DNA from: CAYNLG01 sp964397995
GTDB lineage: Bacteria; Planctomycetota; Phycisphaerae; FEN-1346
Direction: 5' to 3'
Assembly: GCA_964397995.1 (NCBI GenBank)
Contig: CAYNLG010000002.1
Location: forward strand, 36,412-100,411
DNA: 64,000 bases
Under the pieces are notes generated by a model. The model searched no databases. It saw nothing but the letters and a program-made list of their open reading frames with translations, and was not told the DNA's origin. Made by a program: the position numbers and the translations under genes. Shown here piece by piece: positions 32,399 to 40,159 of the stretch (position 1 is its first letter; every line of letters starts with the position of its first letter).

Positions 32399-32803
32399 TT
32401 ACGCACGTCGAAGCCGCGGAACCACCGGCGGCGCCTGAACCAGGGGCTCCAGCACCGCGTCCCATTCCAGCGCGTCCAGCGGACCCAGCAGCATCTGCAC
32501 GCCGCGCACCCGGGTGAATACTTCCAGCCCGTGGTGCACGGCCTCGGTGTAGACGGCACAGAGCCGCGGGGGCACTTGGCGGAGGGCCTCTTCGAGGGCA
32601 GCCATCGCGGCTCCGGGCCGCTCGGTCGCGTCGAAGACCGCCAGGGTCACACCCGCCACGCTCTGCCGCACCACCTCCGGGTCCGGCGTCGCGAGCAGCC
32701 GCAACGAGAACCCGTCGTGCCTGGACGCCCAGTCGCTCAACGAGACCAGCAGGCCCTCGCCGGCGTAGAACGTCGTGATCTCTCGGTGCAACCGAACGAT
32801 CAT
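32399..32803 (-). CDS. Receiver-like protein of unknown function (first gene of sigma-54 operon)
   Basis: 134 residues. Alternating strands and helices: LRLLATPDPEVVRQSVAG, VTLAVFDATERPGAAMAALEEA, LCAVYTEAVHHG, then VQMLLGPLDALEWDAVLEPL. The last block has the feel of the receiver-domain end (strand, Pro, then a helix), and the Asp of FDAT falls where a phospho-acceptor would be, but the acidic pocket at the N-terminus and the conserved Lys are missing. So this may be a pseudo-receiver, or another flavodoxin-like fold. GAGGAGG precedes ATG 32803. Directly behind the sigma-54 promoter. Confidence 0.65.
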   Translation of the reverse strand: MIVRLHREITTFYAGEGLLVSLSDWASRHDGFSLRLLATPDPEVVRQSVAGVTLAVFDATERPGAAMAALEEALRQVPPRLCAVYTEAVHHGLEVFTRVRGVQMLLGPLDALEWDAVLEPLVQAPPVVPRLRRA

Positions 32804-32868
32804 GCGGTCGCCTCCTCTGTCGGCCACGGCTGCACCGACCGCCGGCACAGCGTGACGCCCTACCTAAG

Positions 32869-32884
32869 GCAAGTGCGATGCCAG
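32869..32884 (-). promoter_or_regulatory. Sigma-54 (-24/-12) promoter of the four-gene operon
   Basis: Reverse strand TGGCATCGCACTTGC: the -24 GG and -12 GC are exactly 10 bp apart, and flanking bases fit the sigma-54 consensus TGGCACN5TTGC with one change. Start expected near 32858, 55 nt before the first ATG. The gene immediately upstream on the same strand is a sigma-54 activator. The remainder of the gap 32804-33118 is where activator sites would be expected; no gene is seen in it. Confidence 0.75.
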
Positions 32885-33118
32885 CGGGAACGCGCATCGG
32901 AAAAAGGGCCCTACGCCATTGGGAAACAAGGGCTTACCGAAAAGCGATGGCCGCACGGTCGTCCCGACGGCCGCGACACAGCGCTGCAAGGCGCAGCGGA
33001 GAAGTGTCGCAGAATGCGGCGCGCGCCGCGGCACGCACCGGGGCTACTCATGCCTGCCCGCAACACCGCGGGCGTGCGCAAATGACGGGGGGGGCACACA
33101 AGTGAGGGGATGTCGACC

Positions 33119-34069
33119 TCAGGCGACGCGGAGGCTATCCAGCTTCCGAGCCAGAGTGCTGCGGTGGATACCGAGGAGCCGGGCGGCCTCGGTCTGGTTG
33201 TCCTCGGCCAGCTGCATGGCGCGGCGAATGGCGATGCGCTCGGCGTCTTCCAGGGTCAATGCACCGTCCGGCACGTCCGTGGCTGCGGCCTGCGGACGCC
33301 TCTGGCCGAGCGACGCCGCCAAGACCTCCGCCGGCAGACCTGTCGCGTACAGGCGCTCGACCCAGGCCTTGAGCTCCCGCACGTTGCCCGGCCAGGGGTA
33401 GGCGGCCAGGCGATCGCGGACCTCGCGGCGCACGGTGCGCGACTCGTACCCGGTGCGGAGGGCGACCTCCGGCAGGAAGTGGTCCAGCAGCGGGTCAATA
33501 TCCTCGCGGCGGTCGCGCAGCGGCGGCACGTCGATGCGCACAACATCCAACCGGTAGTAGAGGTCCTCGCGGAATCGCCCCTCGTCGACCAGCTCGCCCA
33601 GACTCCGGTTCGTCGCGGCCAGGAAGCGCGTGTCGACCGACACCGGCCGCGTCTCGCCCACGGGGAGGACCTCCCCGTCCTGGAGCACGCGGAGGAGCTT
33701 GGCCTGCTGGCCGAGGGGAATCTCGCCGACCTCGTCCAGCAGGAGCGTCCCGCCGTCGGCACTGCGCACGAGCCCCTGGAGGCTCCGCTCCGCCCCCGTG
33801 AAGGCCCCGCGGACGTGGCCGAAGAACTGGCTCTCGAAGAGCGCCTCGGAGATGCCCGCGCAGTTGACCGGGATAAGCGGCCGGACCGCCCGCGGGCCGC
33901 GGGCGTGGAGGCGGCGGGCCACCAGTTCCTTGCCAGTCCCGCTCTCCCCCTCGATCAGGACCGCGCAGTCGCTCCGCGCGACAGTGTCGACCAGGTCGAT
34001 GAGGCGGCAGATGGCATCGCTCGTGCCGACGATCTCGGGAATCGGAATCGTGGGTTGCCGTAGAGGCAT
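33119..34069 (-). CDS. Receiver-less sigma-54-dependent activator (PspF-like architecture)
   Basis: 316 residues: only an AAA+ domain and a Fis-type helix-turn-helix. Walker A GESGTGKE (Lys47), intact sigma-54 loop GAFTGA, Walker B TLLLDEVGE, FREDLYYRLDV with the arginine finger region, PWPGNVRELK, and NQTEAARLLGIHRSTLARKL at the end. The N-terminus begins 13 residues before the AAA+ domain, so there is no room for a sensory domain. Such activators are held in check by a partner protein (as PspF by PspA) or are always active. ATG 34069 with AAAGGA upstream. Own promoter and a structured leader precede it; its evident target is the promoter at 32869. Confidence 0.9.
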   Translation of the reverse strand: MPLRQPTIPIPEIVGTSDAICRLIDLVDTVARSDCAVLIEGESGTGKELVARRLHARGPRAVRPLIPVNCAGISEALFESQFFGHVRGAFTGAERSLQGLVRSADGGTLLLDEVGEIPLGQQAKLLRVLQDGEVLPVGETRPVSVDTRFLAATNRSLGELVDEGRFREDLYYRLDVVRIDVPPLRDRREDIDPLLDHFLPEVALRTGYESRTVRREVRDRLAAYPWPGNVRELKAWVERLYATGLPAEVLAASLGQRRPQAAATDVPDGALTLEDAERIAIRRAMQLAEDNQTEAARLLGIHRSTLARKLDSLRVA

Positions 34070-34096
34070 GTGGCGGGTTGTCCTTTTCACCAAAGC

Positions 34097-34137
34097 AAAA
34101 ACGGGCCGGCGGTTCACCACGAACCGCTGCGACCCGT
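34097..34137 (-). ncRNA. Structured leader element E1 (upstream of the sigma-54 activator)
   Basis: Two-tier hairpin in the reverse-strand transcript. Outer stem 34131-34137 with 34101-34107 (7 bp, one G.U), inner stem 34121-34127 with 34109-34115 (GCGGTTC / GAACCGC), 5-nt loop, then a U run. It starts about 57 nt after the predicted transcription start and ends about 30 nt before the ATG. The same architecture appears at 35471-35509. It could be a terminator, attenuator or riboswitch-like element. Confidence 0.6.
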
Positions 34138-34206
34138 CTAACCCCGCCAGTTTGTCTTGTCCCGGCCAAGGCCGTACGGCGCCCCGGACCGTCCTCCTCC
34201 GGACAC

Positions 34207-34234
34207 AGTATAGCACAAAAAGAGGGAAAGTCAA
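34207..34234 (-). promoter_or_regulatory. Promoter of the sigma-54 activator gene
   Basis: Reverse strand TTGACT (34229-34234), 16-bp spacer, TATACT (34207-34212). It matches the promoter at 35586-35613 in both hexamers, spacer length, and flanking bases (TTTGACTT, GCTATA). Confidence 0.8.
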
Positions 34235-34289
34235 ATAGCCATTGCGCCGCGTTTCTGACCAGCGGCTTCAATGGCAAGGAGACGTTGAC

Positions 34290-34331
34290 AAAAATGCGCG
34301 GCCTCATCCGGGGGTGACCGGATGAAGCCGC
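34290..34331 (-). terminator. Terminator after the PEP-CTERM gene at 34465
   Basis: Reverse-strand stem GCGGCTTCATCCGG / CCGGATGAGGCCGC (14 bp, one G.T) with a 6-nt loop, then GCATTTTTG. The remaining bases up to 34464 hold nothing else I can support. Confidence 0.88.
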
Positions 34332-34464
34332 CCTATCGTGCCGCAAACACAGGCTTCCCCAGCCGGGGCGGGCCCGTCCTGCGGCGGACGGGAACCCGAC
34401 CGGCCGGCGCGACTGGGCGCGGGGCCCGGGCGCGCCGGACCGGTCGGTCTAGACGCTCGTGCGA

Positions 34465-35154
34465 CTAACGGCGACGCAGCAGGCCCACCAAGCCCAGGCC
34501 GAGCAGCGCGAGGCTGGCCGGCTCGGGGACGATGTGGACCTGGGCGCCCAGATATTCGACGCCCGTGGGCGGGCCCTGCGTGATCGCCGTGTCCGTCATC
34601 TTGTAGACGTTCACGCCGTCATGCACGGCCACAGCCAGGTCGACGAAGGCCTCGACGGGCGACACGGCCGTCAGGATGCCTTCGACCAGCCAGATCGGCC
34701 CGGCGCTCGGCTCCAGCGACTCCACGTTGCCGTAGTAAAGGTACGGAGCGCCGAAGTTGTCGTAGCTGCTCTCCAGCGGCGAGGAGACGAAGAAGTTCGC
34801 CAGCCCGCCGTTCGGGCCCCACCCCGGCTTGCGCGTGAGCGTGGCCATATCCGGCTGGAGCGCCACGTCCGGGATCTCCTGGCCCGGAGGCGGCACGGGG
34901 ATGAACTTCGACTGGATCTCGACGACGCCGGCCGCCGACAACAGCAGGTCCAGCGACGCCGCCTGGAGGCCCAAGTCATAGGCATCGAAGTACTGGTTGT
35001 CGCTGACGGCGGCCCAGACACGGAAACCCGTGCTCTGGCCAGGCATCAGCTCGGTGTCGTCCACCTCGACGCTGAACGTCACGAGCGACGCGTCGGCGGT
35101 CGCCACCAGCCCCGCCAGAACCACACCCAACGCTACCATCGTCATCCGCATCAT
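34465..35154 (-). CDS. PEP-CTERM protein, paralogue of the gene at 30344
   Basis: 229 residues: signal peptide ending TADAS, a beta domain with LVTFSVEVDDTEL, SLDLLLSAAGVVEI, LTRKPGWGPNGGL, ANFFVSSPLESSYDN and YYGNV, then the tail PEPASLALLGLGLVGLL and RRR. The body is strongly similar to 30344-31036, but the tail is a third type. AAGGGGAAG precedes ATG 35154. It has a promoter at 35586 and an unusually long leader of about 425 nt holding a hairpin element and a strong terminator. Confidence 0.87.
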   Translation of the reverse strand: MMRMTMVALGVVLAGLVATADASLVTFSVEVDDTELMPGQSTGFRVWAAVSDNQYFDAYDLGLQAASLDLLLSAAGVVEIQSKFIPVPPPGQEIPDVALQPDMATLTRKPGWGPNGGLANFFVSSPLESSYDNFGAPYLYYGNVESLEPSAGPIWLVEGILTAVSPVEAFVDLAVAVHDGVNVYKMTDTAITQGPPTGVEYLGAQVHIVPEPASLALLGLGLVGLLRRR

Positions 35155-35313
35155 GGTCTTCCCCTTCTTCTGCTGCGTCTTCCCGGATTCGGTGTTCCCG
35201 TTGTGCCCGATTGCATCCTTTACCCCGCGGCGTACACCACCGCGAGGGGGCGCTTCCGTTCTGTCTGTCCGTTCCGCCTCGGCTCCTTGCCGATGTGTCG
35301 TGGTCAAGGCATG

Positions 35314-35356
35314 AAAAAAGGCGGTCTTCGGCCGGGTGCTCCCTCCGAAGATCGCC
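35314..35356 (-). terminator. Intrinsic terminator inside the leader of the PEP-CTERM gene
   Basis: Reverse-strand 12-bp stem GGCGATCTTCGG / CCGAAGACCGCC (one mismatch) with a 13-nt loop, then TTTTTT. It lies between the promoter at 35586 and the start codon at 35154, so it would either act as an attenuator or end short leader RNAs. Confidence 0.8.
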
Positions 35357-35470
35357 CTGTTTAGCGATTCTGATTGTAGCGCCGACCGCGCCCTTGGCCG
35401 ACCGGCGTGGGGCCCTTGGCTATCCCCGCTGGGCCCGACTGCGCTCCCCAAGTTGTCCTTCAACTGCAAA

Positions 35471-35509
35471 CGGGCCGGTCGTTCGGTCCCTCCGAACGCC
35501 TCCGACCCG
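35471..35509 (-). ncRNA. Structured leader element E2 (upstream of the PEP-CTERM gene)
   Basis: Outer stem 35502-35509 with 35471-35478 (8 bp, one G.U at the same place as in E1), inner stem 35492-35498 with 35480-35486 (CGTTCGG / CCGAACG), 5-nt loop, then a U-rich end. Flanks also agree with E1: GGCGGG upstream, and GAAGGACAAC downstream. Confidence 0.6.
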
Positions 35510-35585
35510 CGTATCCCGCCGGGGGACGCCTTCCACCGGGCGTTCTCCCGCTCAGAACGCACCAGCGCCAATCCCGCGACGTGGA

Positions 35586-35613
35586 ACTATAGCCCAGAAT
35601 TCGCGGAAGTCAA
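35586..35613 (-). promoter_or_regulatory. Promoter upstream of the PEP-CTERM gene at 34465
   Basis: Reverse strand TTGACT (35608-35613), 16-bp spacer, TATAGT (35586-35591). Start expected near 35579, about 57 nt before element E2. Confidence 0.8.
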
Positions 35614-35702
35614 ACGCGGCGGGGTATTTTCTCGACTTTTTTCAGTCGGCGTCTCACTGGGAACTGCCAAGCCACCCGGATATGACGCAAAACAAGAAAG
35701 GC

Positions 35703-37109
35703 CTACCCATTGGCGTCTGTGGAGGGAAAAGTCACGGAGAACGTCGTCCCCTGCCCGACTTCACTTTCGACCCCGATCGTACCGCCATGCATGGCCACCA
35801 CGCGTTTGATGATCGCCATACCCAGCCCGGTCCCGTGCTGGACCGTCCGCTTTGCTTCCTTCCCGCGAAAGAACTCCTCGAAGACGCGCGGCAGTTCGTC
35901 CGCGGGGATGCCGATGCCCGTGTCGGCAACGGCCAGTTGCACGCGGCTCCCGGCACTCTCCAGGCCAACCGACACGCGGCCCCCCTCCGGCGTGTACCGC
36001 ACCGCGTTTGAGACGAGGTTGTTCACCAAATCCGTCAGGCTCTCCCGTGAGCCGTTGACCACCGCCGACTCCGCCCGGACGTCCAGCGTGATGCCCTTCT
36101 CCTGGGCCTGAGCCCGGAAGAGGTCGGCGGCCGCCCGCACAACCTCCGCCAGTTCCAGGGGTTCCAACCGTTCCACGGCGGCTGCGCGGCGAAGGCGGCT
36201 GTAGCGGAGCAGATCGTCGATCAGGTCCAGCATACTCTCCGACCGGCCAACCGCCCGGACCAGGAGTCCGCGCCCCTCCGTGTCCTCCGGCATCTTCAGC
36301 AGGGCCGTCTTCAGGAGGCTCTGGACGGCCCCGACGGGGGCGCGGAGTTCGTGGCTGGTCTTCCGCATGAACTGGCTCTTGACCTGTTCCAGCGACCTCA
36401 GGTCGTCGTAGGCGGCCTCCAGGTCGTGTTCTCTCGCCCGGAGGCGGCTGGCGATGCTTCCCGCCACAAAGACGGTCACGTAGACCGCGAAGGTCATCGC
36501 GAAGGTGACCTGACTGACGAAGATCCAGTGCTGGGCCACGTGTGCCCCCACTAAGGGGACACAGACCTCGGCCGCTTCGCCTCCCTCGCAGACGCTGAGC
36601 GTGGTATGTATCGCGGGGTAGAAGTACTCCCCCCAGCCAATCAGGTTGATGAGAACGGCTGCCAGCGTAGCATACCCGAAGGCGATCTTCGGGGCGAAGA
36701 ACTCGCTGGCGACAATCATCGGGAAGACGAACAGGATGATGAAGTGGTTCTCGACGCCGCCGATGAAGTGGACGAGGGCCGCCACGGCCAGCAGGTCGCA
36801 CGTAATCTGCGCGTGGGCCAGACTCAGGATCCACCGGCGGCGGATGCGGCGGCGCCGGTACAGCCACCGCGCCCAGACCGAGAAAACCGTGTTGTAGGCC
36901 AGCAGGACCCCGATGGCGGCGATCGCCGGTCGCAAGGCAAACCGGACGTCGAACAGCGTGTGGCCGATGCCCAGGAAGGCCATGGCCATCAGGCCCGCCC
37001 CCCAGCGGACGTGCGTGAACCAGCCCAGGCGCTCAAAGAGCTCCCGCTCCGAGAGCGTCAGATGCGCTGGCGGCGATGCGTCCAACGACTGGGGCGCCGT
37101 GTCAGACAT
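35703..37109 (-). CDS. Membrane-bound sensor histidine kinase
   Basis: 468 residues. About six membrane helices in residues 30-225, with one extracytoplasmic loop containing two Cys (SVCEGGEAAEVCVP). Then a short coiled coil and HisKA (SHELRAPVGAVQ, phospho-acceptor His) and the ATPase domain with N box NNLVSNAVRYTPEG, G1 ADTGIGIP and G2 GTGLGMAI. No response regulator is next to it; the closest regulator-type products are the receiver-like 134-aa protein and the sigma-54 activator 1.6-3 kb downstream. Start ATG 37109; 21 bp after the preceding gene, so one operon. Ligand unknown. Confidence 0.9.
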   Translation of the reverse strand: MSDTAPQSLDASPPAHLTLSERELFERLGWFTHVRWGAGLMAMAFLGIGHTLFDVRFALRPAIAAIGVLLAYNTVFSVWARWLYRRRRIRRRWILSLAHAQITCDLLAVAALVHFIGGVENHFIILFVFPMIVASEFFAPKIAFGYATLAAVLINLIGWGEYFYPAIHTTLSVCEGGEAAEVCVPLVGAHVAQHWIFVSQVTFAMTFAVYVTVFVAGSIASRLRAREHDLEAAYDDLRSLEQVKSQFMRKTSHELRAPVGAVQSLLKTALLKMPEDTEGRGLLVRAVGRSESMLDLIDDLLRYSRLRRAAAVERLEPLELAEVVRAAADLFRAQAQEKGITLDVRAESAVVNGSRESLTDLVNNLVSNAVRYTPEGGRVSVGLESAGSRVQLAVADTGIGIPADELPRVFEEFFRGKEAKRTVQHGTGLGMAIIKRVVAMHGGTIGVESEVGQGTTFSVTFPSTDANG

Positions 37110-37130
37110 GGTCGAACCCGCCCGCCGGCC

Positions 37131-37925
37131 TCAGCCGGCGTTTCTCTCGGCCGCGGTGGCCTCGGCCTTGGCCTCACGGGCCTTGACGATACGAACGTCG
37201 CGGAACATCCAGAGGCCCATCAGCACCAGGAACGGGCCGACCACGAGCAGAATGACCGCGAACGTCAGGTTCCGCTTGCCCTGCGTCTGGCCTGCCTCCT
37301 GCTGCCTCTTGATCAGTTCGTAGAGTTCGCTCTGGCTGGCCAGCATCCAGGCCAGGTCGGTCTCGTACTCCTTGCCGCCCATCTGGATGGTTTGCGTGGG
37401 GATGGGGTGGCCCTCGTCGCTCCACTTTAGCTTGTCGGCTCCCGGCCGGATCAGGTAGTCGATGCCCTGCGGGCTGGACACAAGCTCCCAGGCCTCCTTC
37501 TGGCCCACCTTGTCGGTCTTGGTGAAGATGGGGCCGAAGGTGCCCTGTTGCTTCGTGAGGCCCAGCTTGCCGAGGGCGCTCTGCACCTCCGTCTGGCCGC
37601 CGGCGGCCGTGAAGAGCAGTCCCGTGATGAGGGCGTAGACGGCGACGCCGGTGCAGACGATCCCAACGGCGATCGCCGGCACCCACAGGATCTTCTTGAG
37701 CGGCAGGTTGGCCGAGGCCCGGTCAACGGGCTTCCGCCGCGGGGCCTTGACCTTGCCGGGAAGGCGGCCACTCGGGGTCACCTTGGGCAGCGGGGCAGCG
37801 CCCTCGCCGCGGGCCTGTTTCATCTGCTCGACCAGGTCATCGGCCCCGCTACGGGGGGCCTCGGGGGGCCTTGGGGTCTCATCCGGCACGTCGGTCTCCT
37901 TCGCAAGGCGGCTGAACGCGGACAT
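37131..37925 (-). CDS. Two-helix membrane protein of unknown function
   Basis: 264 residues. Pro/Lys-rich cytoplasmic N-terminus (about 70 residues), first membrane helix ILWVPAIAVGIVCTGVAVYAL, an extracytoplasmic domain of about 110 residues with ISF-like features (LGKLGLTKQQGTFGPIF, TDKVGQKEAWELV), second helix LTFAVILLVVGPFLVLMGLW, and a basic C-terminus. Not recognised. As it precedes the kinase gene by 21 bp it could be its sensor partner. The Shine-Dalgarno before ATG 37925 is weak. Confidence 0.7.
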   Translation of the reverse strand: MSAFSRLAKETDVPDETPRPPEAPRSGADDLVEQMKQARGEGAAPLPKVTPSGRLPGKVKAPRRKPVDRASANLPLKKILWVPAIAVGIVCTGVAVYALITGLLFTAAGGQTEVQSALGKLGLTKQQGTFGPIFTKTDKVGQKEAWELVSSPQGIDYLIRPGADKLKWSDEGHPIPTQTIQMGGKEYETDLAWMLASQSELYELIKRQQEAGQTQGKRNLTFAVILLVVGPFLVLMGLWMFRDVRIVKAREAKAEATAAERNAG

Positions 37926-38020
37926 TGTACGAACCTGTGGCCGATCCCGCACAGGTTTTCCGTCGGCGACCGGCAGGTGCGGCGCCCCACGGCCGCCACG
38001 AGGCCGTTTTCGCCTTTCCC

Positions 38021-38050
38021 TTTGACCGGGGTGAGGGGCTGTTCTACACT
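38021..38050 (+). promoter_or_regulatory. Promoter of mgtE
   Basis: TTGACC near 38021, 17-bp spacer, TACACT (38045-38050). Start expected near 38057, 35 nt before the ATG. No magnesium-riboswitch-like leader is possible in that length. Confidence 0.75.
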
Positions 38051-38091
38051 CGAAGTCGCCTGCCCGTTTCCAGCTCACCTGGAAGGCCGCC

Positions 38092-39465
38092 ATGCCCGAC
38101 CGCAACGACGATGCCGCCGTCCTCGATGACACCACGCTGGCCCTGCTCCGCACCCTCCTCAAGACCGGCCGCGACGACGAAATCGCCGCCCTTCTCGGGC
38201 GCATGCACGCCGGCGACCTTGCCGACCTGCTGACCGATTTCGACGAAGGCGAGACGGTCCGCCTTTTCGGCCTCCTTGATCCGGAAGCGGCCGCGGACGT
38301 TCTGGCGGAGGTCGACGCCGAAACCCGCGAGGACCTGGTCGACGCCCTGCCCCAGGCCGAGTTCCACGACCTGCTGGGCGAGCTCGAACCGGATGACGCG
38401 GCCGACATCATCGGTGAACTTGAGCCGGACGAGGCCCTGGCGGCCTTGGCTGCCCTGGAGGACCGCCACGAAGTCGCGACGCTGCTGGAGTACGCGCCGG
38501 AGTCGGCAGGCGGCCTGATGACGACCGAAATGGTCGCCCTGCCCCGGGACCTGACGGTTGCGGAGGCCCTGGAACGGACCCGCGGGGCCTCGGAGACGAC
38601 CCATCGCGACGTCCTTTACGTGACCAACGACAGCGGGCGGCCGGTGGGCCTGCTGCCCCTGGCAAAACTCGTATTCTCCCCTCCCGAAGCGCGGATCGTA
38701 ACGCTGATGGAGCCCGACGTCCGGACCGTCCCCACCGACATGGATCAGGAAGAGGTGGCCGAGATCGTCCGCCGGTACGATTTGATCTCGGTGCCGGTTA
38801 TCCGCCCGGACACGGGGCGCCTGGCGGGCATCATCACCGTGGACGACATCATGGACGCCGTCGCGGACGAGGCCGCCGAAGACCTGTACCGGCTTGCCGG
38901 GAGCGGGGCCAGCGACCCGTTCCACCAGTCGGTCTGGAAACGGGCTCTGCTCCGACTGCCGTGGCTGATCATCACCCTCGGGCCGGGATTCCTTGTGGGC
39001 CAGATCATGCGGTGGCTCGGTTATGACCCCGGCGGCACGACGGCCCTGCTCCTTTTCGTGCCGGTGATGATCGAGATGGCCGGCAGCGTCAGCCTGCAGT
39101 CCGCCACGGTCATCGTGCGCGGCCTTGCGACCGGCGACGTGCGCAGCCACCGGACGCTGGCCATCCTCGGCCGCGAGGTCGCCGTCGCCATCCTCGTCGG
39201 CCTGGTCTGCGCCACCATCGCGGGGCTGGTGGGCTACGCGTTCTTCGGGGGGAGTTGGCCATTCGCGGCCTGCGTGGCGGCCAGCATGGTCTGCGGCGTA
39301 TTGACGGCGGCCGTGACGGGGACCCTGGTGCCGCTGGGGTGTCACGCCGTCGGCGTCGACCCGGCGCTCGCCAGCGGGCCGTTCGTCACAAGCCTGAACG
39401 ACGTCACAGGGACGCTCATCTACCTGGGCCTGGGCGCGGGCCTGCTCCGCGCGCTCGGGGGATGA
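38092..39465 (+). CDS. mgtE: Magnesium transporter MgtE
   Basis: 457 residues, standard length. N-terminal superhelical domain of acidic repeats (AALLGRMHAGDLADLL, ELEPDDAADIIGELEPDE), two CBS domains about residues 140-260 (VLYVTNDSGRPVGLLPL and LISVPVIRPDTGRLAGIIT), then five membrane helices with the pore-lining region (MIEMAGSVSLQSATVIVRGLA resembles the conserved Gly-Asn/Ser-Gln-Ser pore helix) and the SLNDVTGTLIYLGL end. The CBS and N-domains gate the channel by sensing cytoplasmic Mg. GGAAGG lies before ATG 38092. Confidence 0.95.
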   Translation: MPDRNDDAAVLDDTTLALLRTLLKTGRDDEIAALLGRMHAGDLADLLTDFDEGETVRLFGLLDPEAAADVLAEVDAETREDLVDALPQAEFHDLLGELEPDDAADIIGELEPDEALAALAALEDRHEVATLLEYAPESAGGLMTTEMVALPRDLTVAEALERTRGASETTHRDVLYVTNDSGRPVGLLPLAKLVFSPPEARIVTLMEPDVRTVPTDMDQEEVAEIVRRYDLISVPVIRPDTGRLAGIITVDDIMDAVADEAAEDLYRLAGSGASDPFHQSVWKRALLRLPWLIITLGPGFLVGQIMRWLGYDPGGTTALLLFVPVMIEMAGSVSLQSATVIVRGLATGDVRSHRTLAILGREVAVAILVGLVCATIAGLVGYAFFGGSWPFAACVAASMVCGVLTAAVTGTLVPLGCHAVGVDPALASGPFVTSLNDVTGTLIYLGLGAGLLRALGG

Positions 39466-39554
39466 GGCCGGCCGACAAAAGCCTTTCGCCCCCCGCGGGG
39501 GACTGGTACAATCCCGCACCGATGTCCTGAATAGGGTCCTCACGAGACCGTCCA

Positions 39555-40154
39555 ATGGGCCGAGACAAGGAGCAGGCCGAGGCCGTGCGGGAAGCGGCCG
39601 ATCGCGATGCCACCCTCGTCGAGCGCCTCAAGGACGGCGACACCAAGGCCCTGAACGAGCTCTTCGAGCGGCACCGGGACGCCGCCTACGCGGTGGCCTA
39701 CCGGCTGGTCGGCAATGCCGACGACGCCCTGGACGTCGTCCAGGAGGCCTTCATCCACGTCATGCGGGGCATCCGGTCGTTCCGGGGCCAGTCGGCGTTC
39801 CGGACGTGGCTGTACCGGATCGTCACGCACGCGGCCTTGGACTACCGCCGGTACCGGGCGGTGCGCCAGACGCAGAGCCTCGACCACGAGAACGCGCGGG
39901 AACCGGCCGACATCGGCCCGGCCCGCGAGAACCCGGCCGAGGAGGCCCAGACCCGCGACCTGCGGGAGGCCATCCTTCAGGCCCTGGAGAACGTGTCGGA
40001 GAAGAACCGGGCGGCCCTGGTCCTGTATGCCATCGAGGGCATGTCGTACAAGGAGGTCGCCGAAGCCTTAGGCATCTCCGTCGGGACCGTCATGAGCCGC
40101 ATCTTCAACGCCCGTCAGCGACTCAAGGACCTGATGGCGTCGGAAATCGGGTGA
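39555..40154 (+). CDS. ECF-family RNA polymerase sigma factor
   Basis: 199 residues with sigma region 2 (AYRLVGNADDALDVVQEAFIHV; FRTWLYRIVTHAALDYRR for -10 binding and melting) and region 4 (GMSYKEVAEALGISVGTV and MSRIFNARQRL, a helix-turn-helix for the -35). Length and motifs fit the ECF class that is released by a zinc anti-sigma. A TACAAT at 39507-39512 may be its -10, but with a poor -35. The anti-sigma gene follows after 5 bp. Confidence 0.93.
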   Translation: MGRDKEQAEAVREAADRDATLVERLKDGDTKALNELFERHRDAAYAVAYRLVGNADDALDVVQEAFIHVMRGIRSFRGQSAFRTWLYRIVTHAALDYRRYRAVRQTQSLDHENAREPADIGPARENPAEEAQTRDLREAILQALENVSEKNRAALVLYAIEGMSYKEVAEALGISVGTVMSRIFNARQRLKDLMASEIG

Positions 40155-40159
40155 GTCCC

